A DNA stretch of 64,000 bases from Streptomyces sp. Sge12. Lineage in GTDB: Bacteria; Actinomycetota; Actinomycetes; Streptomycetales; Streptomycetaceae. The DNA lies in the NCBI RefSeq assembly GCF_002080455.1, contig NZ_CP020555.1, positions 6,236,501 to 6,300,500 of the forward strand, given 5' to 3'. The notes below the pieces were generated by a model that worked only from the letters and a program-made list of their open reading frames with translations, searched no databases and was not told where the DNA came from. Every line of letters starts with the position of its first letter. Position 1 is the first letter of the stretch. Positions 16,984-24,993 of this stretch are shown in pieces. A program made the position numbers and the translations under genes.

Positions 16984-18345
16984 ATGGACCGCCGCATTTT
17001 CGGGCTGGAGAACGAGTACGGCGTCACGTGCACGTTCAGGGGACAGCGCCGACTGTCTCCTGACGAAGTGGCGCGCTACCTCTTCCGCCGTGTTGTGTCA
17101 TGGGGCCGCAGCAGCAATGTCTTCCTGCGGAACGGCGCCCGCCTGTACCTGGACGTGGGTTCGCATCCGGAATATGCAACTCCCGAATGCGACAACGTGA
17201 CCGAACTGGTCACCCACGACAAAGCAGGCGAGCGCATTCTCGAAGGTCTGCTCGTCGATGCCGAACGCCGCCTGCACGAGGAGGGAATCGCGGGCGACGT
17301 CTATCTCTTCAAGAACAACACCGACTCGGCGGGCAACTCGTACGGCTGCCACGAGAACTACCTGGTGGCCCGGCACGGGGAATTCTCCCGCCTGGCGGAC
17401 ATTCTCATTCCGTTCCTTGTCACGCGGCAGCTCATCTGCGGCGCGGGCAAGGTGCTGCAGACGCCGCGCGGTGCGGTCTACTGCGTGAGCCAGCGGGCCG
17501 AGCACATCTGGGAGGGCGTCAGCTCCGCCACGACCCGCTCGCGTCCGATCATCAACACCCGGGACGAGCCGCACGCGGACGCCGAGCGCTACCGCAGGCT
17601 GCACGTCATCGTCGGCGACTCGAACATGTCCGAGACGACCATGCTGCTCAAGGTCGGGGCCACCGACCTGGTGCTGCGCATGATCGAGGCGGGCACGGTG
17701 ATGCGTGACCTGACCCTGGAGAACCCGATCCGGGCGATCCGCGAGGTCAGCCACGACATCACGGGTCAGCGCAAGGTGCGCCTCGCGAGCGGCCGGGAGG
17801 CCTCGGCGCTGGAGATCCAGCGGGAGTACTACGACAAGGCGGTGGACTTCGCCGAGCGCCGGGGGATCCGTACCGGCGTGGTGGACCAGGTGCTGGAACT
17901 GTGGGGTCGCACGCTCGACGCGATCGACGCGGAGGACCTGGACCGGATCGGGACCGAGATCGACTGGGTCATGAAGTACCAGCTGATCGAGCGGTACCGG
18001 GCCAAGCACAACATGACCATGTCGAACCCGCGGGTGGCTCAGATAGACCTCGCGTACCACGACATCCACCGCCGGCGCGGGCTGTACTACCTGCTGGAGC
18101 GCAAGGGGCAGGCGGCGCGGATCTGCAACGACCTCAAGATCTTCGAGGGCAAGTCGGTGCCCCCGCAGACGACGCGTGCGCGGCTGCGCGGCGACTTCAT
18201 CCGCCGGGCGCAGGAGCAGCGGCGGGACTTCACGGTCGACTGGGTGCACCTGAAGCTCAATGACCAGGCGCAGCGGACGGTGCTGTGCAAGGACCCGTTC
18301 CGGTCGGTGGACGACCGGGTGGAGAAGCTGATTGCCGGCATGTAG
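16984..18345 (+). CDS. pafA: Pup-protein ligase PafA
   Basis: A 453-residue ligase that uses ATP to join the C-terminal Glu of Pup to lysines on target proteins. It is a paralogue of Dop and shares the glutamine-synthetase-like fold. Seen: FGLENEYGVTC at the ATP site, the catalytic D57 in RLYLDVGSHPEYATPEC, YLFKNNTDSAG and RPIINTRDEPH. It lacks the Dop-specific loop. Length is normal for the family. The ATG appears leaderless. It is separated from prcA by the lacI/MFS pair, but the downstream FKBP, pafB and pafC genes continue in the same direction. Confidence 0.97.
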   Translation: MDRRIFGLENEYGVTCTFRGQRRLSPDEVARYLFRRVVSWGRSSNVFLRNGARLYLDVGSHPEYATPECDNVTELVTHDKAGERILEGLLVDAERRLHEEGIAGDVYLFKNNTDSAGNSYGCHENYLVARHGEFSRLADILIPFLVTRQLICGAGKVLQTPRGAVYCVSQRAEHIWEGVSSATTRSRPIINTRDEPHADAERYRRLHVIVGDSNMSETTMLLKVGATDLVLRMIEAGTVMRDLTLENPIRAIREVSHDITGQRKVRLASGREASALEIQREYYDKAVDFAERRGIRTGVVDQVLELWGRTLDAIDAEDLDRIGTEIDWVMKYQLIERYRAKHNMTMSNPRVAQIDLAYHDIHRRRGLYYLLERKGQAARICNDLKIFEGKSVPPQTTRARLRGDFIRRAQEQRRDFTVDWVHLKLNDQAQRTVLCKDPFRSVDDRVEKLIAGM

Positions 18346-18397
18346 GGCGGCGATCGGCAGCGCAGAGTGACCGCAGTGTGACATCACACTCCTCACC

Positions 18398-18428
18398 AGG
18401 GCCTCGTACGTCTCTCGTACGGGGCCCT
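18398..18428 (+). terminator. Terminator after pafA
   Basis: A 13-bp stem (AGGGCCTCGTACG and its partner ending 18428, one G-U pair) around TCTCT, 53 bases after the pafA stop. No T tract. Confidence 0.7.
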
Positions 18429-18483
18429 GCGCACGGCTTAGAGTGGCGAGCGACCGCTTTGCCGTCTGAGATCTGAGGAACCC

Positions 18484-19425
18484 GTGCGCCGACTTGCCGG
18501 CCTGCTTGTCGTACCCCTCCTGCTGCTGACGACCGCAGCGTGTGGCGACGACAGCGGCTCCGACTCCGCCCAGATGAAGAACGGGGCCCCCGCGATCACC
18601 AAGGGAGCCGAGTTCGGGCAGACGCCCACCCTGTCGAAGGGGAAGGGCGAGCCGCCCAAGGAGCTGAAGGTGGTGACCATCAGCGAGGGCACCGGGCAGG
18701 TGCTGAAGAAGAACGACATCGCGCAGGTCAACTACCTCGGCCAGGTGTGGGACGGCAAGGAGCCGTTCGACCAGAGCTTCGGGCGGCCCGCTCCGTTCGA
18801 CCTGACGATCGGCGCCGGCGCCGTCATCAAGGGCTGGGACCAGGGCCTCGAGGGCCAGAAGGTCGGCAGCCGTGTCGAGCTGGTGATCCCGCCGGAGCTC
18901 GGTTACGGGGCCCAGGGCTCGGGCGAGAAGATCAAGCCGAACGCCACGCTGGTCTTCGTCGTGGACATCGTCAAGGGCGCGACCGTCCCGGCCTCGGCCA
19001 CGGGCAAGGAAGTCGCCCAGGAGAACAAGGACCTGCCCAAGGTCGGCACGAACGCGGACGGCAAGGAAGTCTCCGTGACCGTCCCGAAGGACACCGCCGA
19101 GCCGACCAAGCTGGTCTCGAGCTACGTCCTGGAGGGGGACGGCGCGGTCGTGAAGGACACCGACAGCGTCGTCGTCAAGTTCAACGGCAAGACGTGGAAG
19201 GACGACAAGTCCTTCGAGAGCACCTACACCAGCGACCAGACGGTCACGTGGCCGCTGGGTGAGCTCTCGGTCAAGGGTCTGAAGGACGGCCTGGTCGGCA
19301 AGAAGGTCGGCAGCCGCATCCTGCTGGTCATCCCGCCGGACCAGGCCTTCGGCGACAAGGAGCAGGGCACCATCCCGGCGAAGTCGACGCTGGTCTTCAG
19401 CCTCGACATCCTCGCAGTGATGTAA
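18484..19425 (+). CDS. FKBP-type peptidyl-prolyl isomerase lipoprotein with two FKBP domains
   Basis: A 313-residue exported folding helper. The signal peptide ends in the lipobox TTAAC (Cys near residue 20). The first FKBP domain (about 60-165) is complete, with VNYLGQVWDG, FDLTIGAGAVIKGWDQGLEG and VIPPELGYGAQ. The second (about 200-313) is more divergent: VKFNGKTW, LSVKGLKDGLVGKKVGSRILLVIPPDQAFG, and it lacks the usual Trp of the GWD motif, so it may be weakly active or bind only. GTG start. It lies between pafA and a cytoplasmic FKBP, 43 bases apart, and probably helps proteins fold outside the membrane. Confidence 0.92.
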   Translation: MRRLAGLLVVPLLLLTTAACGDDSGSDSAQMKNGAPAITKGAEFGQTPTLSKGKGEPPKELKVVTISEGTGQVLKKNDIAQVNYLGQVWDGKEPFDQSFGRPAPFDLTIGAGAVIKGWDQGLEGQKVGSRVELVIPPELGYGAQGSGEKIKPNATLVFVVDIVKGATVPASATGKEVAQENKDLPKVGTNADGKEVSVTVPKDTAEPTKLVSSYVLEGDGAVVKDTDSVVVKFNGKTWKDDKSFESTYTSDQTVTWPLGELSVKGLKDGLVGKKVGSRILLVIPPDQAFGDKEQGTIPAKSTLVFSLDILAVM

Positions 19426-19468
19426 GACTGTTCCGGTTGACCGTTTCGTACGTATGAGGAGAAGTTCC

Positions 19469-19846
19469 GTGAGTGACCTCCAGAAGCCCGAGATCGACTT
19501 CCCCGAGGGCGATGCCCCCACGGATCTCGTGATCAAGGACGAATGGGTCGGCGACGGCGCGGAGGCCAAGAAGGGCGACCTTGTCTCCGTGCACTACGTG
19601 GGCGTGGCCTTCTCCACCGGTGAGGAGTTCGACGCCTCCTGGAACCGCGGTGCCGCGCTGCAGTTCCAGCTCGGTGTCGGCCAGGTCATCGCCGGCTGGG
19701 ACCAGGGCGTCCAGGGCATGAAGGTCGGCGGCCGCCGCAAGCTGACGATCCCCGCGAAGCTGGCCTACGGTGACCGCGGCGCGGGCAACGCCATCGCCCC
19801 GGGCGAGACCCTGATCTTCGTCTGCGACCTGGTCAAGGTCGGCTGA
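19469..19846 (+). CDS. FKBP-type peptidyl-prolyl cis-trans isomerase, cytoplasmic
   Basis: A 125-residue single FKBP domain that speeds cis-trans isomerisation of prolyl bonds. Key active-site residues are present: VHYVGVAFSTGEEFDAS, FQLGVGQVIAGWDQGVQGM (with the GWD Trp) and KLAYGDRGAGNAIAPGETLIF. No signal peptide, so it acts in the cytoplasm. GTG at 19469 with GAGGAGAAG upstream; an ATG five codons earlier overlaps that site and is unlikely. It follows the lipoprotein FKBP closely and ends at a strong terminator. Confidence 0.94.
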   Translation: MSDLQKPEIDFPEGDAPTDLVIKDEWVGDGAEAKKGDLVSVHYVGVAFSTGEEFDASWNRGAALQFQLGVGQVIAGWDQGVQGMKVGGRRKLTIPAKLAYGDRGAGNAIAPGETLIFVCDLVKVG

Positions 19847-19869
19847 TCCGGACATCCGTGATCGGTGCA

Positions 19870-19905
19870 GGGGCCCCCGCCGTCCGGCGGGGGCCCCTCG
19901 CTTTT
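19870..19905 (+). terminator. Rho-independent terminator after the FKBP gene
   Basis: A 12-bp stem, GGGGCCCCCGCC and its complement, around a 4-base loop, followed by TCGCTTTT. It lies 23 bases after the stop and separates the FKBP genes from pafB. Confidence 0.9.
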
Positions 19906-20016
19906 GCCCCGGCGCGCCGGGGCGGTACGGTCAACCGTCACGGGCCCTGCGCAACCGGTCGCGGCCCGTGTGACGGTTCGACGGATGTGCAGGCGGAGAA
20001 GGGCGGAAGGGCGTCG

Positions 20017-20973
20017 ATGGCGATTGCCAAGGCCGAGCGGCTGATGAATCTGGCGCTGTGTCTGCTGGGGACCCGCCGGCCGCTCAGCAAGCGGGAGTTG
20101 CGCGGTTCCATCGAGGCCTACATGGAGGCCGGGAACGACGAGTCCTTCAACCGCATGTTCGAGCGCGACAAGGACGATCTGCGCGAACTCGGCCTCGTCA
20201 TCGAGACGGTGGAGAACCTGGACGGCGAGACGGGCTACCTGGCCCGCCGCGACAGCAACAGGCTGCCTCCCGTCTCGCTGGACGCCGAGGAGGCCGCCGC
20301 CCTGGGGCTGGCGGCCAAGGTCTGGCAGCAGGCCCGCCTGGCGGGAGCCGCCAGTGGCGCCCTGCAGAAGCTGCGCGCGGGCGGGATGCCCGAGGCGGAG
20401 GACCCGTACGAGGGGCAGCACAGCGCGATCGAGCCGCGCATCCCGGTCCACGAGGCCGCCTTCGAGCCCCTGATGCTGGCCTGCCGGGACCGCCGGCCGG
20501 TGGTCTTCGACTACCGCAAGTCCACCGCCGCCCGGCCCGAGGCCCGGCAGGTGGAGCCCTGGGCGCTCGAGTGCTGGCGCGGCCACTGGTACCTGGCCGG
20601 CTACGACCGCGACCGCGGGGCGGAGCGGGTGTTCCGGCTCTCCCGGATCACCGGCAAGGTCCGCTCCCGGGCGGCGAAGTACACCGCGGAGGTGCCGGAC
20701 GTGGTGACCGTACGGGAGACCGTGGCGAGCTGGGCCGGGGAGAGCGCGGACCGCTCCGCGCTGATCCGGCTGCGGGCCGGGGCGGGCTACCCGCTGCGGG
20801 CCAAGGCGACCGCGGTGCGCGAGGGCGGGGACGGCTGGGACGAGCTGGAGATCCCCTACGGGCACGGGCTCGACGCCTGGCTGGTGGAGTTCGGGCCGGA
20901 CGTCGTCGTGGTCGGTCCCGCCGACCTGCGGGCGGACGTGGTGGACCGGCTGCGGGCCGTCGCCGGGGCCTGA
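20017..20973 (+). CDS. pafB: WYL-domain transcription regulator PafB
   Basis: A 318-residue protein with an N-terminal winged helix-turn-helix (ERLMNLALCLLGTRRPLSKRELRG, about 7-30) and a WYL domain (about 145-230, seen in PWALECWRGHWYLAGYDRDRGAERVFRLSRI, residues near 188-218) followed by a WCX-type C-terminal region. With PafC it forms the activator of the RecA-independent DNA-damage response known in mycobacteria; the WYL domain senses nucleic acid. Despite its name it is not required for the proteasome. ATG at 20017 with GGAAGG upstream gives the family N-terminus. It is followed by pafC after 101 bases. Confidence 0.95.
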   Translation: MAIAKAERLMNLALCLLGTRRPLSKRELRGSIEAYMEAGNDESFNRMFERDKDDLRELGLVIETVENLDGETGYLARRDSNRLPPVSLDAEEAAALGLAAKVWQQARLAGAASGALQKLRAGGMPEAEDPYEGQHSAIEPRIPVHEAAFEPLMLACRDRRPVVFDYRKSTAARPEARQVEPWALECWRGHWYLAGYDRDRGAERVFRLSRITGKVRSRAAKYTAEVPDVVTVRETVASWAGESADRSALIRLRAGAGYPLRAKATAVREGGDGWDELEIPYGHGLDAWLVEFGPDVVVVGPADLRADVVDRLRAVAGA

Positions 20974-21074
20974 CCGGGGTCCGCCCGGGGGCCCGCGGGC
21001 CCGGCGGCCGATCCGCGGCCGCACCGTTCGACAAGCGACATCCAAGACGTGCCCTGAGGGGGAGACGTACCAGC

Positions 21075-22043
21075 ATGGCTGCCAACGCCATCGACCAGAC
21101 CCGCCGGATGCTGTCCCTGGTGACCTACCTGCGCGAGCGCCCCGGTGCGCACGTCGCGGACGTCGCGCGCGCCTTCGGGATCACCGAGGACGAGCTGATC
21201 TCGGACCTCGACGTGCTGCCCATGTGCGGGACGAGCTTCCGGGGCGGGGACCTGCTCGACATCGACACCGACGGGGAGCGCATCTGGTGGCGCAACCCCG
21301 ACGCCTCGGGGGAGTCCACCGCCGAGCCGCTGCGGCTGGCCGCCGACGAGGCGACCGCGCTGCTCGTGGCCGCACGCGCGGTGGCGACCCTGCCCGGGCT
21401 GCGCGAGAGCGACCGGGACGCCCTGCTGCGGGCCACGGCCAAGCTGGAGGCGGCCGCGGGCGAGGTGGCCGGAGCCAGCTCCCGGCTGTCGGTGACCTTC
21501 GAGTCCGAGGGCGGGGTCTTCGCGGACGTCGACCGGGCCATCGCGGAGCGCCGGCGCCTGTGGCTGCGCTACTACTCGCCCGCCCGGGACGAGCTCACCG
21601 AGCGCACGGTCGACCCGATCCGGCTCTTCGCGGTGGGGCACACGTACATGGAGGGCTGGTGCCACCTCTCCGAGGCCCGGCGCACCTTCCGCCTCGACCG
21701 GGTCGCCGAGATCAGGCTGCTGGACGAGCGGGCCGAACCGCCCGCCATCGAGCCGCGCGACCTGTCCGAGGGCCTGGTCCAGCCGGCCGCCGAGGACCCC
21801 GAGGTCGTCGTCGAGGTCGGGCCGGGCGGTCGCTGGGTCGCCGAGTACTACCCGCACGACAGCGCGGAGGAACTGCCCGGCGGCGGTCTGCGGATCACCC
21901 TGCGCAGCCCTGACCCGGCCTCGCTGCGCCGGCTCGCCCTGCGGCTCGGGCGCGAGGGGCGGATCGTGGCTCCCGCAGAACTGGCGGAGAGCGCGCGGAG
22001 CGCCGCTCGAGAAGCACTCGCGGGGTACGGGGAACAGGTCTGA
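21075..22043 (+). CDS. pafC: WYL-domain transcription regulator PafC
   Basis: A 322-residue partner and paralogue of PafB. Seen: the helix-turn-helix TRRMLSLVTYLRERPGAHVADVARAFGITEDEL (residues about 9-41), then the WYL core (LWLRYYSPARDELTERTVDPIRLF and GWCHLSEARRTFRLDRVAEI, about 160-220) and a C-terminal WCX-type domain. Known role: together with PafB it redirects RNA polymerase to damage-response promoters bearing a TTGTCA element. ATG with GGGGAG upstream. It is cotranscribed in all likelihood with pafB and the two small genes that follow. A candidate PafBC promoter is found before helY in this same locus. Confidence 0.94.
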   Translation: MAANAIDQTRRMLSLVTYLRERPGAHVADVARAFGITEDELISDLDVLPMCGTSFRGGDLLDIDTDGERIWWRNPDASGESTAEPLRLAADEATALLVAARAVATLPGLRESDRDALLRATAKLEAAAGEVAGASSRLSVTFESEGGVFADVDRAIAERRRLWLRYYSPARDELTERTVDPIRLFAVGHTYMEGWCHLSEARRTFRLDRVAEIRLLDERAEPPAIEPRDLSEGLVQPAAEDPEVVVEVGPGGRWVAEYYPHDSAEELPGGGLRITLRSPDPASLRRLALRLGREGRIVAPAELAESARSAAREALAGYGEQV

Positions 22044-22057
22044 GGGGAGCGCGGCCG

Positions 22058-22285
22058 ATGTCGCCCACGTCCGAGCCCGTCGCCTTCAAGGCCTCCTGCC
22101 CCGACTGCCGGGCCCGCTTCGAGCTCGACGCGGGCGCGCTGCGGCTGGCCATCGGCGGCAGCCGGCGCACCACGTTCTACTCCTTCACCTGCCCCGAATG
22201 CGGTGCCGCCGTCCGCAAACCGGCCGGTGAGCGCATCGTGGAACTACTGACCGGTGGCGGCGTGAGCACCCTGCGCAGCATCTGA
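22058..22285 (+). CDS. Small zinc-ribbon protein
   Basis: A 75-residue protein with two CPxC knuckles (SCPDC near residues 14-17 and TCPEC near 44-47) separated by about 30 residues, as expected for one zinc ribbon. No other domain. It begins 14 bases after pafC with a strong GAGGGGAG site, so it is very likely translated from the pafBC message. Its function is not known; small zinc ribbons often bind nucleic acid or serve as protein adaptors, and the position suggests a link to PafBC or to the next genes. Confidence 0.8.
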   Translation: MSPTSEPVAFKASCPDCRARFELDAGALRLAIGGSRRTTFYSFTCPECGAAVRKPAGERIVELLTGGGVSTLRSI

Positions 22286-22299
22286 CGCGGCGGGTGGCC

Positions 22300-22305
22300 T
22301 AGGCT
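22300..22305 (+). promoter_or_regulatory. -10 element, probable leaderless promoter
   Basis: TAGGCT ends 6 bases before the ATG at 22312, and no ribosome-binding site precedes that ATG at a normal distance. The spacing fits a leaderless transcript. Confidence 0.4.
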
Positions 22306-22311
22306 CGCCCC

Positions 22312-22512
22312 ATGCTGTGGCCGATGTTCGCAATTGCCCTGGGCTTCCTCGGAGTGGCCGTGCTCGCCGTGCTGGCCGTGCGGGTGTACCTGGAGGTGCG
22401 CAGACTGTCCTCGCAGGTGGCGCAGGCCAGCCGCCGTATCACGGACGCCTCGGCCGATCTCGAACAGGCGGCCGTCGACCTGGCCCGGGCGGGACACGGC
22501 GTACGTCCCTGA
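22312..22512 (+). CDS. Small membrane protein with cytoplasmic coiled tail
   Basis: A 66-residue protein of unknown function. Residues about 3-27 are a single hydrophobic helix; the rest (RRLSSQVAQASRRITDASADLEQAAVDLARAG) has heptad-like spacing and may form a coiled coil. It resembles the short DUF948-like or TatB-like layout (helix, then amphipathic region) but I cannot assign it. It lies between the zinc-ribbon gene and tatA, and may have its own leaderless promoter. Confidence 0.7.
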   Translation: MLWPMFAIALGFLGVAVLAVLAVRVYLEVRRLSSQVAQASRRITDASADLEQAAVDLARAGHGVRP

Positions 22513-22593
22513 GACCGGGACGAATATGTGTGACCTGGGCATGAACAACAGGCCGGGGCGCAAGCGCGGGGACGCCCGGGGATTGCCGGGCGT

Positions 22594-22609
22594 TAACCCC
22601 CTGGGGTTA
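22594..22609. promoter_or_regulatory. Palindrome upstream of tatA
   Basis: TAACCCC-CT-GGGGTTA, a perfect 16-bp dyad 72 bases before the tatA ATG. It is too short for a strong terminator and looks like a dimeric regulator site. No family assigned. Confidence 0.45.
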
Positions 22610-22680
22610 CGATCCTCGGTAGAGACAGTCCTAGGCGCCCGTCCGGTGTGCTGTGAACCTCGGAGAAAAGGAAGATACCT

Positions 22681-22977
22681 ATGTTCGGCAACCTCAGGGG
22701 TTGGGAAATCTTCGTCATTCTCGGAGTCATCATCCTGCTGTTCGGCGCCAAGAAGCTCCCCGACATGGCCCGCTCCCTCGGCAAGTCGGCCCGCATCCTC
22801 AAGAGCGAGGCCAAGGCCATGAAGAAGGACGGCGAAGGCGACGAGGCCGCCCCCGCCGCCCCCGCCGCCGACCAGTCCGCCCAGCAGCCGGTCGCTCCGC
22901 GTACGATCCAGGCCGCCCCGGGTGACGTCAGCAGCTCCCGTCCGGTCAGCGAGCCGAACCGCACCGCCCAGGGCTGA
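22681..22977 (+). CDS. tatA: Sec-independent protein translocase subunit TatA
   Basis: A 98-residue pore-forming component of the twin-arginine pathway, which exports folded proteins. Layout is canonical: short N-terminus, one membrane helix (WEIFVILGVIILLFGAKKLP, residues about 8-27), an amphipathic helix (DMARSLGKSARILKSEAKAMKK) and an unstructured Ala/Pro-rich tail. The FGxKKLP hinge is intact. ATG with GGAGAAAAGGA upstream. tatC follows after 47 bases. The last gene of the window has a twin-arginine signal and is a plausible substrate. Confidence 0.97.
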   Translation: MFGNLRGWEIFVILGVIILLFGAKKLPDMARSLGKSARILKSEAKAMKKDGEGDEAAPAAPAADQSAQQPVAPRTIQAAPGDVSSSRPVSEPNRTAQG

Positions 22978-23024
22978 CACCCGCCGTACACGCCAGTCAT
23001 CTGCAACGAGACAAGGGACGTGGG

Positions 23025-23990
23025 TTGCTCAACTCTGCCCGCAAGCAGGAGAAGAAGGCACGACAGGCGAAGGACGCCGAAGGGCGCATGCCTCTCGTCG
23101 AGCACCTGCGTGAGCTGCGGAACCGCCTGCTGAAGTCGGTCATCGCGATCCTGGTGATCACGATCATCGCCGCATTCTTCTACCGGGACATCATCAACTT
23201 CCTGTTGAAGCCGATGCTCGACTCCGTCGGCTGCACCAACGGTGTGGTGACCCAGCGCAACGGCCGCCCCTGCGCCGACATGACCGTGAACGGCCTCATC
23301 TCGGCGTTCTCGATCGCCCTGAAGGTCTCGCTGATGGCCGGTGTGGTGCTCTCCGCCCCGGTGTGGCTCTACCAGCTGTGGGCGTTCGCCGCGCCCGGGC
23401 TGCACAGCCACGAGAAGAAGTACGCGCGCAGTTTCGTCGCCGTCGGAGCGCCCCTCTTCCTGACCGGCGCCGTGCTCGCCTACAAGATCCTCCCGCAGAC
23501 CGCGACGATCATGCTGGAGTTCACGCCCGACCACGCGCGCAACCTGCTGCCGGTCGACGACTACCTCGACCTGGTCACCCGCATGGTGATCGTGTTCGGC
23601 CTGGCCTTCGAGCTGCCGCTGCTGCTGATCCTGCTGAACTTCACCGGCGTGCTCACCGGAAAGCGGCTGGCGAGCTGGTGGCGGGGCATGGTCCTCGGCA
23701 TCACGATCTTCGCCGCCTTCGCGACCCCCACCGGTGACCCGCCGACCATGCTCGCGCTGGCCCTGCCCATCGTGGCCCTCTACTTCGCGGCGCTGGGCCT
23801 CTGTCTCCTCAACGACCGCAGGCGCCGGCGCAACGACCCCGACGCGGGACTGAGCGACGACGAGGCCTCCGAGCTGGACCTCAGCCCGGCGCCGATCGGC
23901 GCGCTGGAATCCGTCCCGGCCCCCGCGGCCCTGCCCGAGCAGGCCGACGGCGGACGCCAGCGGATCAACGGGTACGACGACGCCACCTGA
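23025..23990 (+). CDS. tatC: Sec-independent protein translocase subunit TatC
   Basis: A 321-residue, six-helix receptor of the twin-arginine export pathway, which binds the RR signal peptide. Conserved features: PLVEHLRELRNRLLKS at the cytoplasmic N-terminus, LWAFAAPGLHSHEKKYA, and helices at about 37-57, 100-125, 135-160, 190-215 and 230-260. The C-terminal 50 residues are hydrophilic and acidic, longer than in E. coli but usual in actinomycetes. The TTG at 23025 has AAGGGACG upstream and gives MLNSARKQEK; an ATG at 23088 (MPLVEH) is an alternative. Translated with tatA. Confidence 0.96.
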   Translation: MLNSARKQEKKARQAKDAEGRMPLVEHLRELRNRLLKSVIAILVITIIAAFFYRDIINFLLKPMLDSVGCTNGVVTQRNGRPCADMTVNGLISAFSIALKVSLMAGVVLSAPVWLYQLWAFAAPGLHSHEKKYARSFVAVGAPLFLTGAVLAYKILPQTATIMLEFTPDHARNLLPVDDYLDLVTRMVIVFGLAFELPLLLILLNFTGVLTGKRLASWWRGMVLGITIFAAFATPTGDPPTMLALALPIVALYFAALGLCLLNDRRRRRNDPDAGLSDDEASELDLSPAPIGALESVPAPAALPEQADGGRQRINGYDDAT

Positions 23991-24034
23991 CGGGCGCCGG
24001 GCCCCGGGGGGTGAGCGCCGAGAACGCGCTCCGG

Positions 24035-24040
24035 TACATT
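24035..24040 (+). promoter_or_regulatory. -10 element, probable leaderless promoter of the lipid kinase gene
   Basis: TACATT ends 7 bases before the GTG at 24048, and the intervening CCCCCGG is not a ribosome-binding site, so the message is probably leaderless. Confidence 0.45.
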
Positions 24041-24047
24041 CCCCCGG

Positions 24048-24947
24048 GTGAGTCACGAGGTCACCCTCTTCGTCAATCCCACCGCGGGACGCGGCCGGGG
24101 CGCGCACGCCGCGCAGCCGGCCGCTTCGGCTGTCCGGGCGGCCGGATTCTCCGTACGGACCGTCGTGGGCACCGACGCGCCGGACGCGCTGGCCCGGCTG
24201 ACCACCGCCGTCCGTGAGGGCACCGGCGCGGTGATCGCGGTGGGCGGCGACGGCATGGTCTCCCGGGCGCTCCAAGCCCTCGCCGGCACACCCGTGCCGC
24301 TCGGGGTGGTCGCGGTCGGCACCGGCAACGACTTCGCGCGGGCGATGGGGCTGCCCGTACGGGAACCGGCCCGGGCCGGGCGGCTGGCCGCCGAGGCCGT
24401 CAAGGAGAACCGCGTCCGGGAGATCGACCTGGGCCGGGTGGGCGGCGCCGACTGCGAGCAGTGGTTCGGGACCGTGCTGTGCTCCGGCTTCGACTCGCGC
24501 GTCAACGACCGGGGCAACCGGATGCGGCTGCCGGCCGGCCGCTTCAAGTACGACCTGGCGATGCTCGCGGAGCTGGCCGCCTTCCGGCCGTTCCCGTACC
24601 GGATCACCCTGGACGACGGCCCGGTGATCGAGACCGAGGCCACGCTCGTGGCCGTCGGCAACGGCTCCTCCTACGGCGGGGGCATGCGCATCTGCGCGGA
24701 CGCCGTCCCCGACGACGGGCTCTTCGACATCACGGTGGTCGGCGACTGCAGCCGGGCCACCCTCCTCAGGGTGTTCCCGCAGGTCTACAAGGGCCGGCAC
24801 CTGAGCCACCCGAAGGTGACCGTCCACCGGGCCCGGAAGATCACCCTGGCGGCGGCGGGCCTGACCGCGTACGCGGACGGCGAGCCGCTGGGAGGGCTGC
24901 CGGTGACCGCCGAGTGCGTGCCCCGGGCCGTCCGGCTGCTCACTTAA
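24048..24947 (+). CDS. Diacylglycerol kinase family lipid kinase
   Basis: A 299-residue enzyme of the DagK/YegS superfamily, which phosphorylates diacylglycerol or a related lipid with ATP. Seen: LFVNPTAGRGRG at the N-terminus, the nucleotide motif VGGDGMVSRAL (about 65-75) and VAVGTGNDFARAMGLP (about 85-100), then the second domain with DARVND-like FDSRVNDRGNRM and YGGGMRICADAVPDDG. The GTG start appears leaderless. Gene order tatC-lipid kinase-helY is seen in other streptomycetes. The exact lipid substrate is not readable from sequence. Confidence 0.92.
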   Translation: MSHEVTLFVNPTAGRGRGAHAAQPAASAVRAAGFSVRTVVGTDAPDALARLTTAVREGTGAVIAVGGDGMVSRALQALAGTPVPLGVVAVGTGNDFARAMGLPVREPARAGRLAAEAVKENRVREIDLGRVGGADCEQWFGTVLCSGFDSRVNDRGNRMRLPAGRFKYDLAMLAELAAFRPFPYRITLDDGPVIETEATLVAVGNGSSYGGGMRICADAVPDDGLFDITVVGDCSRATLLRVFPQVYKGRHLSHPKVTVHRARKITLAAAGLTAYADGEPLGGLPVTAECVPRAVRLLT

Positions 24948-24960
24948 ATGATCGCGACTG

Positions 24961-24983
24961 TTGTCAGGGGTGGCGGGTAGGCT
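24961..24983 (+). promoter_or_regulatory. Candidate PafBC-dependent (RecA-independent damage) promoter of helY
   Basis: TTGTCAG at 24961-24967 and TAGGCT at 24978-24983 are placed as in the RecA-NDp promoter of actinobacteria, in which TTGTCA is separated from the TAGGGT -10 by 11 bases. TG-like bases between them match partly. Identity at the defined consensus positions is 14 of 17 by my count from memory of the motif. The -10 ends 10 bases before the helY ATG. Confidence 0.65.
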
Positions 24984-24993
24984 CGACAGCAAG

